Shown: positions 18,635-27,414, counted from the first letter of the stretch. The stretch is DNA of 64,000 nucleotides from Ga0077527 sp964486865 (GCA_964486865.1 CAZAOZ010000010.1:10196-74195); one strand, 5' to 3'. The notes: generated from the sequence alone by a model not told the origin. Made by a program: numbers and translations.

Positions 18635-19093
18635 ATGAAAACCTTCAACAAAATCGCAACTGGAATCACCCTGACCGTGGCACTTGGTCTTGCTGTCACC
18701 GCTTTTGCCCATCCGGATCAACCCGGCAGCGGCATGGGTTACGGCATGCATCATGGCTATGGCGCCCAGGGTGGATATGGCCCCGGCGCGATGATGCAAG
18801 GCGCCCAGGGCGGATACGGCCCCGGCGCGATGATGCAGGGCGGCCAGGGCCCGCAGGCTGCATTTCAGCTGATGACACCGGAAGAACGCACGGCAATGTG
18901 GGAAAAAATGCGCGCCGCCGCGACGCCGGAAGAGCGCCAGCAGATCGCCGCCGCGAACCATGCCGAGATGCAGAAACGCGCCCAGGAAAAAGGCATCACG
19001 CTGCCTGAGTTTCGCGGACCGCAAGGTCACTTCGGCGCCGGCGGACCCTGCCCTGGTTTCACCGCATCGGCCACCACCACTCCGGCGCAGTAA
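18635..19093 (+). CDS. Spy/CpxP-like periplasmic protein with Gly-Met repeats
   Basis: This 152-aa exported protein has a clear signal peptide (IATGITLTVALGLAVTAFAH). The mature start holds a tandem peptide repeat (GAQGGYGPGAMMQ, twice) followed by a helical region with LMTPEERTAMWEKMRAA and ATPEERQQIAAANHAEM, reminiscent of the LTxxQ helices of Spy/CpxP chaperones. It lies divergent to the response regulator and is preceded by an AAGGAG site. The Gly/Met/His-rich repeats could bind Cu(I). Assignment to the Spy group is by pattern and context, not by a clear signature. Confidence 0.6.
   Translation: MKTFNKIATGITLTVALGLAVTAFAHPDQPGSGMGYGMHHGYGAQGGYGPGAMMQGAQGGYGPGAMMQGGQGPQAAFQLMTPEERTAMWEKMRAAATPEERQQIAAANHAEMQKRAQEKGITLPEFRGPQGHFGAGGPCPGFTASATTTPAQ
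18761..18838. repeat. 39-bp tandem repeat inside the Spy-like gene
   Basis: Two 39-bp units start at 18761 and 18800 with only a few synonymous differences, and a degenerate third begins at 18839. Each unit encodes GAQGGYGPGAMMQ. The unit length is a multiple of three, so gain or loss keeps the frame. Confidence 0.9.
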
Positions 19094-19102
19094 GCCCATC
19101 GG

Positions 19103-19134
19103 GAGGGGCGTAACACCCGCCCCTCTCTTTTTTT
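19103..19134 (+). terminator. Rho-independent terminator after the Spy-like gene
   Basis: GAGGGGCG (19103-19110) pairs with CGCCCCTC (19118-19125) around a 7-nt loop, followed by TC and a run of T to about 19134. Confidence 0.88.
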
Positions 19135-19189
19135 CGTGGCATCATCAACCACCATGATGATGCCGCATTCACGTACAAGAGGTTCTCGC

Positions 19190-19855
19190 ATGAAACCGTT
19201 TTCGATGATGATCGCCGCTCTGATCCTGCTCATTGCCGCTGCGCTGCCGCTGCCGGCCACAGCGCAGTCGCCCCACACCCACCAGCACAGCTTCGGCAAT
19301 GCGGAAAAATGGGCGCAGGTATTCGACGACCCGGCGCGCGACGCGTGGCAGAAGCCGCACGAAGTCATCCAGGCGCTGCAGCTCAAGCCGGACGCGGTGA
19401 TCGCCGACATCGGCGCGGGCACCGGCTATTTCTCGGTGCGCTTTGCGAACATGACGCCGCAAGGCCGCGTCTATGGCATCGACACCGAGCCCGACATGGT
19501 GAAATACCTGGCCGAACGCGCGAAACGCGAAGGACTGAAAAACATTATCGCGGCGCAGGCCAAACCCGGTGATCCGCAACTGCCGGAAAAAGCTGATCTG
19601 ATTATCTTGGTTGACGTTTACCACCACGTTGAAAACCGGGAACGGTATTTCCGCCAACTGCAAAGTTCATTGAAAGCGGGTGGCCGCCTCGCCGTGATCG
19701 ATTTCACCATGGACTCACCCGTGGGCCCGCCCAAATCCGCGCGCATCGCGCCGGAGCAGGTCAAGGCTGAACTGCAGCGTGCCGGATATGCACTGGCAGA
19801 AGAACATACGTTCCTGCCGAACCAGTATTTCCTGGTATTCCGTTCCGGCGTCTGA
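19190..19855 (+). CDS. Secreted class I SAM-dependent methyltransferase-like protein
   Basis: This 221-aa protein has a hydrophobic signal segment (MMIAALILLIAAALPLPATA) followed by a Rossmann methyltransferase domain. The SAM motif I is VIADIGAGTGYFSVRFAN and the acidic end of strand 2 is GIDTEPDM. The signal peptide is odd because SAM is cytoplasmic; the protein may be membrane-anchored facing in, or may have lost its enzymatic role. The ATG at 19190 has an AGAGG site. An in-frame start at 19136 exists but would put the hydrophobic segment 18 residues in. Similar proteins are seen near copper-resistance genes; substrate is unknown. Confidence 0.65.
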   Translation: MKPFSMMIAALILLIAAALPLPATAQSPHTHQHSFGNAEKWAQVFDDPARDAWQKPHEVIQALQLKPDAVIADIGAGTGYFSVRFANMTPQGRVYGIDTEPDMVKYLAERAKREGLKNIIAAQAKPGDPQLPEKADLIILVDVYHHVENRERYFRQLQSSLKAGGRLAVIDFTMDSPVGPPKSARIAPEQVKAELQRAGYALAEEHTFLPNQYFLVFRSGV

Positions 19856-19861
19856 TCGGAA

Positions 19862-20980
19862 TTACGGACCTACGTACTGTGCACTTTCTCTTGCAGCAAC
19901 CTCATCGCGCTTGGCCTTGAATTCTTTCTTCGCAGCATACATGTGGACATCGACCCGCTTGATAAACGAAGCAGCATCTTCGTATTCATCCGGGCCCACC
20001 TGCGCGATCCCGGTGCTTAATGTGACATCTCCCAGACATTCCTGGAGTTCAATGTTAAGACGCTTTAAATAAATCTCCCGCGCCTGCTCTGCCCGGCAAT
20101 TGGGCAAAATCAGACAGAACTCGTCACCGCCGTAACGAAAACAACTGTCCTCGGTCCGCGACACCTTCCTGACCAGTCTGCCAACCTCGCTCAAGACTTC
20201 ATCACCACGCTGGTGGCCCTGGGTGTCATTGATTATCTTGAAATCATTAATATCAAAATACACCAGTGTCACGGGTTCGGAGCGTCGTTCGGCACTTCGC
20301 AGGGTTCTCGTCAGCGTTTCGTTCAGATACCTCACGCTCAGCAGCCCGGTTAACGCATCGGTACGCGCCATTTCCTCAAGCTGCCGGGTACGCTCCCTGA
20401 CTTTTTCTTCCAGCGACTTGGCGTAGAGTTCCGACTTCTCTTTGGAGATTTCTATTTCAGAAACCAGACTCCGGATATAAGTCTCAAACACCAGCGTCAC
20501 GTCAAACAGGAGCAGCTTCTCAAGCGCCAACATCATTGATGCACGCTGGTCCGCGTCGGTTAATTCCCTGGCAATGACCTCATTCAGCAATGTTTTCAGG
20601 GTGCTGACAGCCGAAAGATACAACTTCGGTTCGACACCAATGCGTTTATGCACAAGACCAATTCGCAGCCGATTGTTGACATACTCAAGGTCGTACATTC
20701 CCCCGAACAGATCCAGCACATATCTGCGCTGCGCAGTCCGCAGGCGAGCCAGGGTATCCGCATCACCAATCAGCAGCGAGATTTCAGCGATGCTGGTTTG
20801 CAACTCGTAAAATTTCGCAACCAATCCATCAATGCCAGCCTGGATGACTGGTTGAAAGCTGTTGAGAGTCCTGGCTTCAGCATCGGTAAAATCCAGCAAA
20901 CTCTTGCGATGCGAAATATCGAATTCGCTAATCCGCATCTGCTCAAGCAGGCTTAGATTGGTTTGCCTCCTTTGGTCCAT
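19862..20980 (-). CDS. Globin-coupled diguanylate cyclase (DosC-like)
   Basis: This 372-aa signalling protein makes cyclic di-GMP. The N-terminal protoglobin-type sensor covers about residues 20-170; the likely proximal heme His is in IGLVHKRIGVEPKLYL. A linker coiled coil (SLEEKVRERTRQLEEMARTDALTG) leads to the GGDEF domain with the active-site motif YGGDEFCL. An RTED inhibitory I-site lies five residues before it, so product feedback is expected. Globin-coupled cyclases usually sense O2. The gene sits alone, convergent with the methyltransferase. The ATG at 20980 is used; an upstream ATG at 21037 is in frame without a ribosome-binding site. Confidence 0.85.
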   Translation of the reverse strand: MDQRRQTNLSLLEQMRISEFDISHRKSLLDFTDAEARTLNSFQPVIQAGIDGLVAKFYELQTSIAEISLLIGDADTLARLRTAQRRYVLDLFGGMYDLEYVNNRLRIGLVHKRIGVEPKLYLSAVSTLKTLLNEVIARELTDADQRASMMLALEKLLLFDVTLVFETYIRSLVSEIEISKEKSELYAKSLEEKVRERTRQLEEMARTDALTGLLSVRYLNETLTRTLRSAERRSEPVTLVYFDINDFKIINDTQGHQRGDEVLSEVGRLVRKVSRTEDSCFRYGGDEFCLILPNCRAEQAREIYLKRLNIELQECLGDVTLSTGIAQVGPDEYEDAASFIKRVDVHMYAAKKEFKAKRDEVAARESAQYVGP

Positions 20981-21395
20981 TTGCGCCACTGCACATCCCT
21001 TTTTCGTCGAGATATTGAAATCGGTGAATCCAGCCATTAAGCACCCAAGCCAGCATGCTGCATTGTGGAGACCACTGATCGCCCGAACAGGCGCAAAAAA
21101 TACGAGTGTTTCCCGGATTAGGGCCTCTTCTTCGTATCCCTCACTGGCCGTCTGGGAGTCATGGAAGACGCGATTACGCCGCCCTGTAGCACTGCCACTT
21201 CGCGGCGTTGACTTAATTCCGTCAATATCTCATTAAAAAAACAAATTAAATCAATTACTTATAATTTATCGCTGCGATTGCCTACATAGCCTGGCCGCAC
21301 CTTGCCGGAAAGCGCCAGCACACAGATTGGCACTGCACCAGCGAAAGGTTTCCTCGGCAACACCAGCGCACAGGCCGCCCGGGACCATGCACCAC
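20981..21395. other. Intergenic region without recognised gene
   Basis: This 415-bp gap lies between the cyclase start and the end of the RND pump gene. It holds an AT-rich block at 21231-21270 that could carry a promoter, including TATAAT at 21260-21265 on the + strand. TTGAC...GTCAA at 21208-21225 has the wrong spacing for an FNR box. I see no supported gene. Confidence 0.55.
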
Positions 21396-24300
21396 TTACG
21401 GAGCTGCGCCCTCGAACCGTCGCCGATAAGCCACGTAATACAGTACCGGGATGACCACCAGCGTCAGCAATGTTGACACCAGAATGCCGAAAATCAGCGC
21501 AATCGCCAGCCCGTTGAATATCGGATCGTCGAGAATGAACATCGCCCCGAGCATCGCCGCCAGCCCGGTCAGCACAATCGGCTTGGCCCGCGCCACCGCG
21601 GATTGCATCACCGCCTCGCGCAGCGACACACCTTCGGCCATCTTCAGGTTGATGAAATCCACCAGCAGGATCGAGTTGCGCACGATGATGCCGGCCAGCG
21701 CGATCATGCCGATCATCGAGGTTGCGGTGAAATTCGCACCGAACAGCGCATGGCCGGGCATCACGCCGATCACCGTCAGCGGGATCGGCGCCATGATGAT
21801 CAGCGGCGCGAGATAGGAGCGGAACTGCGCCACCACCAGCAGATAGATCAGGATCAGGCCCACCGCATAGGCAATGCCCATATCGCGGAAGGTTTCGTAG
21901 GTGACTTTCCATTCACCATCCCACTTGATCGCGTACTCGCGGTACGGATCGTCCGGCACACGAATGAAATATTCGCCGAGCACGCCGCCCTCTTCCAGCG
22001 GCTGCCCGGCCACTTTGCCGCGCGCGGCGAACATGCCGTAGAGCGGGCTGTCGACGCGCCCTGCCTGGTCGCCGATCACGTACACCACCGGCAGCAGGTC
22101 CTTGTGATAAATCGGCCGGTCGCGCAGGTTGCGCACCTCCGTCACCAGTTCCGACAGAGGCACCAGACCGCCGGCCTGCCCGCGCACCGTCAGCTTCAGG
22201 AAATCCGCCAGTTCACCCTTGCGCTCCGCCGGCATCGACAGCCGCACCGGCACTTCGTATTTCGACTGCCCGTCGTGCAGCGGCGTCACGTCGGCGCCGG
22301 CCAGCCCGATGCGCATGGTTTCGACGATGTCGCGGCGATTGACTCCGGCCAGCGCCGCCTTGGCCTGATCGACCTTGAGCACGATGCGCGGCGCCGGATC
22401 TTCCACGCTGTCGTCAATGCCGACGATACCCGCGGTCGCCGCAAAGGCTGCACGCACCTTCTTTGCCACGCGGATGCGGCCCTGTTCATCCGGGCCGTAG
22501 ACTTCGGCGACCAGCGGCGACAGCACCGGCGGCCCCGGCGGCACCTCGACCACCTTGACCTTGGCATCCCACTGCGCGGCGATGGCTTCCAGCTTCGGAC
22601 GCACCGCCTGCGCGATCTCGTGGCTCTGCCGGTCGCGCGCATGCTTGTCGACCAGGTTGACCTGAATGTCGCCCTGCTCGGACAGCGCGCGCAAATAGTA
22701 TTGCCGCACCAGGCCGTTGAAATTGATCGGCGCCGCAGTACCCGCATAGACCTGGTAATGCGTCACTTCAGGTACCGTCGCCAGATGTGCACCCATGTCG
22801 CGTAACGCGGCTGCAGTGATTTCCACCGGGGTGCCGGCCGGCATGTCAACAACCACCTGAAATTCCGACTTGTTGTCAAAGGGCAGCATTTTCAGAATCA
22901 CCAGCTTGAAGCCCGCCAGTGCTACCGAACCGAGAATCAGCGCCACCACAACCAGCAACAACCGGCGGCGATTGCGCGCAGCATGCTGCATGGTGATGAA
23001 CGGGCCGAGCAGCCGCTGGAACAGGCGCTCGAGCCGGTCGCCACCGGCATTGTGATGGGCGGTCTTGCCGAGCAGCTTCAAGGCCAGCCATGGCGTCAAC
23101 ACAAATGCGATCACCAGCGAAATCAGCATGCCCATGCTGGCGTTGATCGGGATCGGGCTCATGTACGGCCCCATCAGGCCGGTGACGAAGGCCATCGGCA
23201 GCAATGCGGCAATCACCGTGAAGGTCGCCAGTATGGTCGGCCCGCCGACTTCATCGACCGCCAGCGGGATGACTTCCGCCAGCGGCTTGCGGTCGAGCGC
23301 CATGCGACGGTGGATGTTTTCGACGACCACGATCGCGTCGTCAACCAGGATGCCGATCGAGAAGATCAATGCGAACAACGACACCCGGTTCAACGTAAAG
23401 CCCCACGCCCAGGACGCGAACAGCGTCGCCGCCAGAGTCAGAGCCACCGCCACACCGACGATCAGTGCCTCGCGGCGCCCCAGGGTCAGGAATACCAGCA
23501 CCACCACCGACAGCGTGGCAAAGATCAGCTTCTGGATCAGCTTCATCGCCTTGTCGTTGGCCGTCGCGCCATAGTCGCGCGTAACGCTGACCTGCACATC
23601 ATCGGGAATCACCGTACCGCGCAATTCCTCCACGCGCTGTATCACGCGTGCCGTGACCGCCACAGCGTTCTCACTGGCTTTCTTGGTGATTTGCATCGTC
23701 ACCGCCGGCTGCTCGCCGCCGGCTGCAACACCCTGGTTCGCGCCGGCAGGGCCCGACCCGGTCCATACATACCGCGCTGGCTGATCCGGACCGTCCACCA
23801 CTTCGGCCACATCCGCCAGATAGACCGGCCGGCTCTCGTAAGTACCGACGACCATATTCCTGACGTCGGATACAGAACTGAAAAATTCGCCGGTCTCCAC
23901 CACCACGTCGCGGTTATCGCGGGTCAGTGTGCCGGCAGGCTGTGCAAGGTTCGACGCCTGCAGTGCATTGCGCAAATCCAGAACCGACAGACCGTGCGCA
24001 GTCAGGCGATCGGCATCCAGCCGGATCAGCGCTGCGCGGCCGGGGCCGCCGATCGTCTGCACTTCACGGGTACCGGGCACGCGCTTGAGTTCCACTTCCA
24101 CAGCATGCGCCACGCGCTCGAGCTCGTAGGCGCCGTGCGCACTATCTCTGCTCCATAACGTCAGCGTCACCACCGGCACATCATCAATACCCTTGGGCTT
24201 GATGATGGGCTCGCCGACGCCCAGATTGGGCGATACCCAGTCGCGATTGGAATTGATAGTGTCGTGGAGCCGCACCAGTGCGTCGATGCGCGGCACACCA

Positions 24301-24605
24301 ACCTTGAACTGCACTGTAATGATCGCCAGCCCGCTGCGCGATACCGAGTACACGTGATCAACGCCGGTCATCTGTGCCAATACCTGTTCGGCCGGTGTAG
24401 CCACCAGGTTCTCGACGTCTTTTACAGCGGCGCCCGGAAATGCGATCAGCACATTGGCCATCGTCACATCGATCTGCGGCTCTTCCTCACGCGGCGTCAC
24501 CACCACGGCGAACACCCCGAGCAGCAGCGCCACCAGTGCCAGCAACGGCGTGACCTGCGAACCCTGAAAGTAGCGGGCAATGCGCCCGGAAATCCCCATG
24601 TTCAC
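21396..24605 (-). CDS. RND efflux permease (HAE1-type)
   Basis: This 1069-aa inner-membrane RND transporter begins with TM1 (VTPLLALVALLLGVFAVVV), has two large periplasmic loops, and carries the TM4 proton-relay segment SIGILVDDAIVVVENIHRRM with the double Asp typical of the multidrug/HAE1 type rather than metal pumps. It lies downstream of a lipoprotein-type adaptor and overlaps its stop by 4 bp (GTG start at 24605; ATG two codons in). No outer-membrane factor is in this operon, so it may borrow one of the TolC proteins in the window. The upstream TrxC and the divergent CsoR-family repressor suggest induction by metal, sulfide or electrophile stress; the substrate is unknown. Confidence 0.88.
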   Translation of the reverse strand: MNMGISGRIARYFQGSQVTPLLALVALLLGVFAVVVTPREEEPQIDVTMANVLIAFPGAAVKDVENLVATPAEQVLAQMTGVDHVYSVSRSGLAIITVQFKVGVPRIDALVRLHDTINSNRDWVSPNLGVGEPIIKPKGIDDVPVVTLTLWSRDSAHGAYELERVAHAVEVELKRVPGTREVQTIGGPGRAALIRLDADRLTAHGLSVLDLRNALQASNLAQPAGTLTRDNRDVVVETGEFFSSVSDVRNMVVGTYESRPVYLADVAEVVDGPDQPARYVWTGSGPAGANQGVAAGGEQPAVTMQITKKASENAVAVTARVIQRVEELRGTVIPDDVQVSVTRDYGATANDKAMKLIQKLIFATLSVVVLVFLTLGRREALIVGVAVALTLAATLFASWAWGFTLNRVSLFALIFSIGILVDDAIVVVENIHRRMALDRKPLAEVIPLAVDEVGGPTILATFTVIAALLPMAFVTGLMGPYMSPIPINASMGMLISLVIAFVLTPWLALKLLGKTAHHNAGGDRLERLFQRLLGPFITMQHAARNRRRLLLVVVALILGSVALAGFKLVILKMLPFDNKSEFQVVVDMPAGTPVEITAAALRDMGAHLATVPEVTHYQVYAGTAAPINFNGLVRQYYLRALSEQGDIQVNLVDKHARDRQSHEIAQAVRPKLEAIAAQWDAKVKVVEVPPGPPVLSPLVAEVYGPDEQGRIRVAKKVRAAFAATAGIVGIDDSVEDPAPRIVLKVDQAKAALAGVNRRDIVETMRIGLAGADVTPLHDGQSKYEVPVRLSMPAERKGELADFLKLTVRGQAGGLVPLSELVTEVRNLRDRPIYHKDLLPVVYVIGDQAGRVDSPLYGMFAARGKVAGQPLEEGGVLGEYFIRVPDDPYREYAIKWDGEWKVTYETFRDMGIAYAVGLILIYLLVVAQFRSYLAPLIIMAPIPLTVIGVMPGHALFGANFTATSMIGMIALAGIIVRNSILLVDFINLKMAEGVSLREAVMQSAVARAKPIVLTGLAAMLGAMFILDDPIFNGLAIALIFGILVSTLLTLVVIPVLYYVAYRRRFEGAAP

Positions 24606-25657
24606 CGGCCGTGCGCCATGCCGGCCTTGACCGGCTCCAGCGCCACCCGCTCACCCGCTTTCAGGCCTGCGAGCACTTCGATGCCCTGCCCGTCGCCTGC
24701 CGTGCCGAGACGGATCTGGCGCAACCGCGGCGCACCTTTGTCGTCGATTACATAGACCGCAGTCACCTCACTGCGTCGCAGGACTGCGGCGCGCGGCACC
24801 AGCAGCCGTGTCGCGCGGCCCGTTGCAAAATGCGCGCGGGCAAACACGCCGGGAATAATGCCGTTGATGTCCGCAGGCAGTTCAAGTCGTACACGGGTGG
24901 TATGCGTGCGTGGATCGGCCGAGGGTACAACCGTAATCTGCTTCGCCTCAAATCGACGACCCAGTGCCGGCACTTCGACCCAGGCTCTACCGATGGCCCG
25001 TATCGCCGTCAACTGTGCCTGCGGCAGATTGGCCACGACCCGCAGCGTCGACGGATCAAACCCCGTCATCACCGGCTTGCCGGGTACCGCCATTTCACCG
25101 ACCTCAACATGGCGCGCGGAAACCACCCCGCTGTACGGCGCGACAATGGTGGCAAAACTGCGTTCGGTGGCGGCCAACCCTGCACCGGCAATCAGCGAGG
25201 AAACACGGGCCTGCGCGGCCTTGTAGTCCGCTTCCGCGCGGTCGAGTCCGGCCGCGCTGATGAATTTCTGAGCAGCCAACTGTTTGGAACGTTCAAACTG
25301 CGCGCGGGCATTGGCGAGTGCCGCCTGCGCCTCCAGCACCTGCGCCGCACTGGCAGCCACGGCCTGGTTGACCGTACGCTCATCAATGCGCGCGATGACT
25401 TCACCCTTCTTCACAATGTCACCGACGTCGAAGCGCACTTCGACCACGCGGCCGGCAATCTGCGCAGCGACTGTGGATTGGCGCACCGCCTCGACCACCG
25501 CTTCCGCCGTGTAAACCAGATCAATCTCGCGCGCTTCGACGACTGCCGACGGCAGCGGTGCCGCCGGCGCCCGTGCCGGCGCTCCGGATTCTCCGCCGCA
25601 GGCGGCAATCAGCGCGACGACGGCAAGTGCGGTCGGCAATCTCATGCGGGTATTCAT
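24602..25657 (-). CDS. RND periplasmic adaptor (membrane-fusion lipoprotein)
   Basis: This 351-aa adaptor has a lipoprotein signal (LAVVALIAACGGES). The lipoyl halves are seen around AAQIAGRVVEVRFDVGDIVKKGEVIARID and APYSGVVSARHVEVGEMAVPG, flanking an alpha-hairpin. It pairs with the downstream RND permease, which it overlaps by 4 bp. The gene follows trxC by 9 bp, so a three-gene operon trxC-adaptor-pump is likely. Confidence 0.88.
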   Translation of the reverse strand: MNTRMRLPTALAVVALIAACGGESGAPARAPAAPLPSAVVEAREIDLVYTAEAVVEAVRQSTVAAQIAGRVVEVRFDVGDIVKKGEVIARIDERTVNQAVAASAAQVLEAQAALANARAQFERSKQLAAQKFISAAGLDRAEADYKAAQARVSSLIAGAGLAATERSFATIVAPYSGVVSARHVEVGEMAVPGKPVMTGFDPSTLRVVANLPQAQLTAIRAIGRAWVEVPALGRRFEAKQITVVPSADPRTHTTRVRLELPADINGIIPGVFARAHFATGRATRLLVPRAAVLRRSEVTAVYVIDDKGAPRLRQIRLGTAGDGQGIEVLAGLKAGERVALEPVKAGMAHGR

Positions 25658-25666
25658 GCGGATATG

Positions 25667-26113
25667 TTAGACCTGTTTGGTGATCCAGTTGACCAGCGTG
25701 CGCGCATCCATCGCGCCGGAGGTGCGCGCCACCTCCCGCCCGTCGCGGAACAGTACCAGCGTCGGAATTGCCCGGATGCCCGCGCGCGCGGCCACGGCCT
25801 GCGCTGCCTCGGTATCGACCTTGGCGAACAGCACGCGGGTCTGCAACTCGCGCGCCGCCGCCTTGAACTGCGGCGCCATCGCCCGGCACGGACCGCACCA
25901 GGCCGCCCAGTAGTCCACAACCACCGGCAACCCGGTGCGGGCAATCACGGTGTCATAGGTCGCATCGGTCAGCTCAACCGGCCCGTCCGGTAACAGCGCT
26001 GCTCCGCACTTGCCGCATTTGGGCGCGTCGCCCAGACGCTGCGCAGCGATGCGGTTTTCGGTCGCGCAAGCGGCGCATACCACATGCACATCATCAGCCT
26101 GCTGTGCCTGCAT
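25667..26113 (-). CDS. trxC: Thioredoxin 2 with N-terminal zinc ribbon
   Basis: This 148-aa TrxC has an N-terminal zinc finger with paired CAAC and CGKC, then the thioredoxin fold with the active site WAAWCGPCRAMAPQ and cis-Pro in IRAIPTLVLF. It reduces protein disulfides in the cytoplasm, and zinc thioredoxins respond to oxidative stress. The ATG at 26113 has an AAAGGAG site 8 nt upstream; an upstream TTG in the same frame is too close to that site. It is the first gene after the palindromic operator and leads the adaptor and RND pump genes, so it is probably controlled by the divergent repressor. Confidence 0.9.
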   Translation of the reverse strand: MQAQQADDVHVVCAACATENRIAAQRLGDAPKCGKCGAALLPDGPVELTDATYDTVIARTGLPVVVDYWAAWCGPCRAMAPQFKAAARELQTRVLFAKVDTEAAQAVAARAGIRAIPTLVLFRDGREVARTSGAMDARTLVNWITKQV

Positions 26114-26162
26114 GACCAAATCTCCTTTCGGCGTTTCGCCCGCAGTAAATCCGTGCCGGGCT

Positions 26163-26187
26163 ATATACTATGGGGAGTATAGTATAT
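26163..26187. promoter_or_regulatory. Palindromic operator for the CsoR/RcnR-family repressor
   Basis: ATATACTAT (26163-26171) and ATAGTATAT (26179-26187) form a perfect 9-bp inverted repeat around GGGGAGT. The core TACT-ATGGGG-AGTA resembles the TACT-G-rich-AGTA operators of RcnR-type repressors. It lies between trxC (start 26113) and the repressor gene (start 26256), suited to control both directions. Confidence 0.7.
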
Positions 26188-26255
26188 CAAACAACCGACC
26201 CCTTGCAACCGCATACCCGGCGGAGTACCCTGAATCACCTTTTTACGGAGCCCCC

Positions 26256-26531
26256 ATGGCCGTCATCGAAGACCAGCAACACCGCAAGGAACTGATTCTG
26301 CGCCTGAAACGCGTCGAAGGTCAGATACGCGGCATCCAGGCGATGATCGACAGCGGCGCCGAGTGCGAAAAAGTGACCCAGCAGTTGTCCGCGGCGCGGC
26401 GCGCGCTGGACAAGGCATTTTTCAGCGTGCTCGCCTGCGCGATCCAGACCACACCGGAAAAAGCAGGCGGCACCAAAGCCGCCGAAGAACGCGTCAAACA
26501 CGCGGCAGCCCTGCTGGCCAAGTTCGGCTGA
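26256..26531 (+). CDS. CsoR/RcnR-family metal or thiol-sensing repressor
   Basis: This 91-aa all-helical repressor (DUF156 family) carries the typical LILRLKRVEGQIRGIQAMID in helix 1. The sensing residues are Cys37 (GAECEKV) and Cys61 (VLACAI), 24 residues apart. Classical copper CsoR has a Cys-X24-His-X3-Cys arrangement; here the His and last Cys are missing and a Cys stands one place earlier. It may therefore sense persulfide, an electrophile or a different metal. The ATG has a CGGAG site. It is divergent from trxC-adaptor-RND and presumably represses them and itself through the palindrome at 26163-26187. Confidence 0.82.
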   Translation: MAVIEDQQHRKELILRLKRVEGQIRGIQAMIDSGAECEKVTQQLSAARRALDKAFFSVLACAIQTTPEKAGGTKAAEERVKHAAALLAKFG

Positions 26532-26605
26532 TGAACTTTTCGCCAGCGCAATGGTCTCCAAATATTAATTGCGGGACTTGCTGAAAATCCATAAACTGCT
26601 GTCCG

Positions 26606-26977
26606 ATGAAAAGCGTGCGACTGATTGCCGTCTGGTTGTTGATGCTGGCCCTGCCGCTGCAGGGACTGGCCGCAATTGCGCCATCGGCAGGCTGCGCCGA
26701 CGACCCGTCAGGGGCTGCGGTACAGACCATGCACGACAGCCAGCATGGCGTCATCGCGCAGCAGGCCCATGACCACCCCGCGGATTATCCGCAGCACGAC
26801 GACAGCCAGCCCGCAAACCAGACCAGCGGGCATTCCTGCTGCCATCATGCGTTTTCCGGCACGCCATCGGCCGCAATCCCGGGCCTGCCCGCGCCGCCGC
26901 ATGCGGTAATGCCGCGCGTATCGCTGCTGGCCACGCTCCACATCCCCGAACTGCCCCAGCGCCCGCCCCGGGCCTGA
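26606..26977 (+). CDS. Small exported His/Cys-rich protein
   Basis: This 123-aa protein has a signal peptide (LIAVWLLMLALPLQGLAA). The mature part is rich in His and Asp, with clusters HDSQHG, QAHDHPADYPQHDDSQ and HSCCHHAF, suited to binding copper or another soft metal in the periplasm. I do not assign a named family; it resembles the small DUF2946-like exported proteins of copper clusters. It opens the copper island, upstream on the same strand of a second small exported protein and a TolC-family gene. No clear ribosome-binding site is visible for the ATG at 26606. Confidence 0.6.
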   Translation: MKSVRLIAVWLLMLALPLQGLAAIAPSAGCADDPSGAAVQTMHDSQHGVIAQQAHDHPADYPQHDDSQPANQTSGHSCCHHAFSGTPSAAIPGLPAPPHAVMPRVSLLATLHIPELPQRPPRA

Positions 26978-27069
26978 TCCCCTGCTTTTCCAGCAGGCAC
27001 TCCACGCTGATTGCGCGGCAGTGCTGCGTTGGGCGACGCAATCGCCCGTAACACGCTTTGGGGATCATC

Positions 27070-27414
27070 ATGCAGTTGAAACTTGCAGTGTTGTGCTGCG
27101 CCTGCGCAGCGTTCTGGTTGTCACCCGCGATGGCGCAACAGCGCACGAACGCCAATCCCGCGGATCCGCGGGCTGAAGTACCTCCCGCGCGCTACCAGTC
27201 GGCATTCACCGGCTATCAGTCGTTTCGCGATGAAAAGCTCGCGCCCTGGCGCGAAGTCAATGACGAAGCCGCGCGCGTCGGCGGCCATACCGGCATCTTC
27301 GGCGGCGGCGCGCACACCGGCCATGGCGCCACCAAACCCGCCGCCGGCACGCCCGCGCCTGCAGCAGCACCGCATGCGATGCATGGCAAGGACCATAAAG
27401 GAATGACCAAATGA
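27070..27414 (+). CDS. Small exported protein ahead of TolC-family gene
   Basis: This 114-aa protein has a signal peptide (LAVLCCACAAFWLSPAMAQ) and a mature region with YQSAFTGYQSFRDEKLAPWREVND, followed by a Gly/His/Ala-rich tail ending in HAMHGKDHKGMTK. Its stop overlaps the start of the TolC-family gene by 4 bp (ATGA), so the two are translationally coupled. I know similar small proteins preceding outer-membrane factors in copper clusters, but the function is not established. The TTG four codons upstream is a poorer start. Confidence 0.65.
   Translation: MQLKLAVLCCACAAFWLSPAMAQQRTNANPADPRAEVPPARYQSAFTGYQSFRDEKLAPWREVNDEAARVGGHTGIFGGGAHTGHGATKPAAGTPAPAAAPHAMHGKDHKGMTK

Noticed and set aside
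21208..21225. TTGAC...GTCAA palindrome as an FNR box
   Set aside because: The spacer is 8 nt rather than 4, and no suitably oriented respiratory gene is adjacent.
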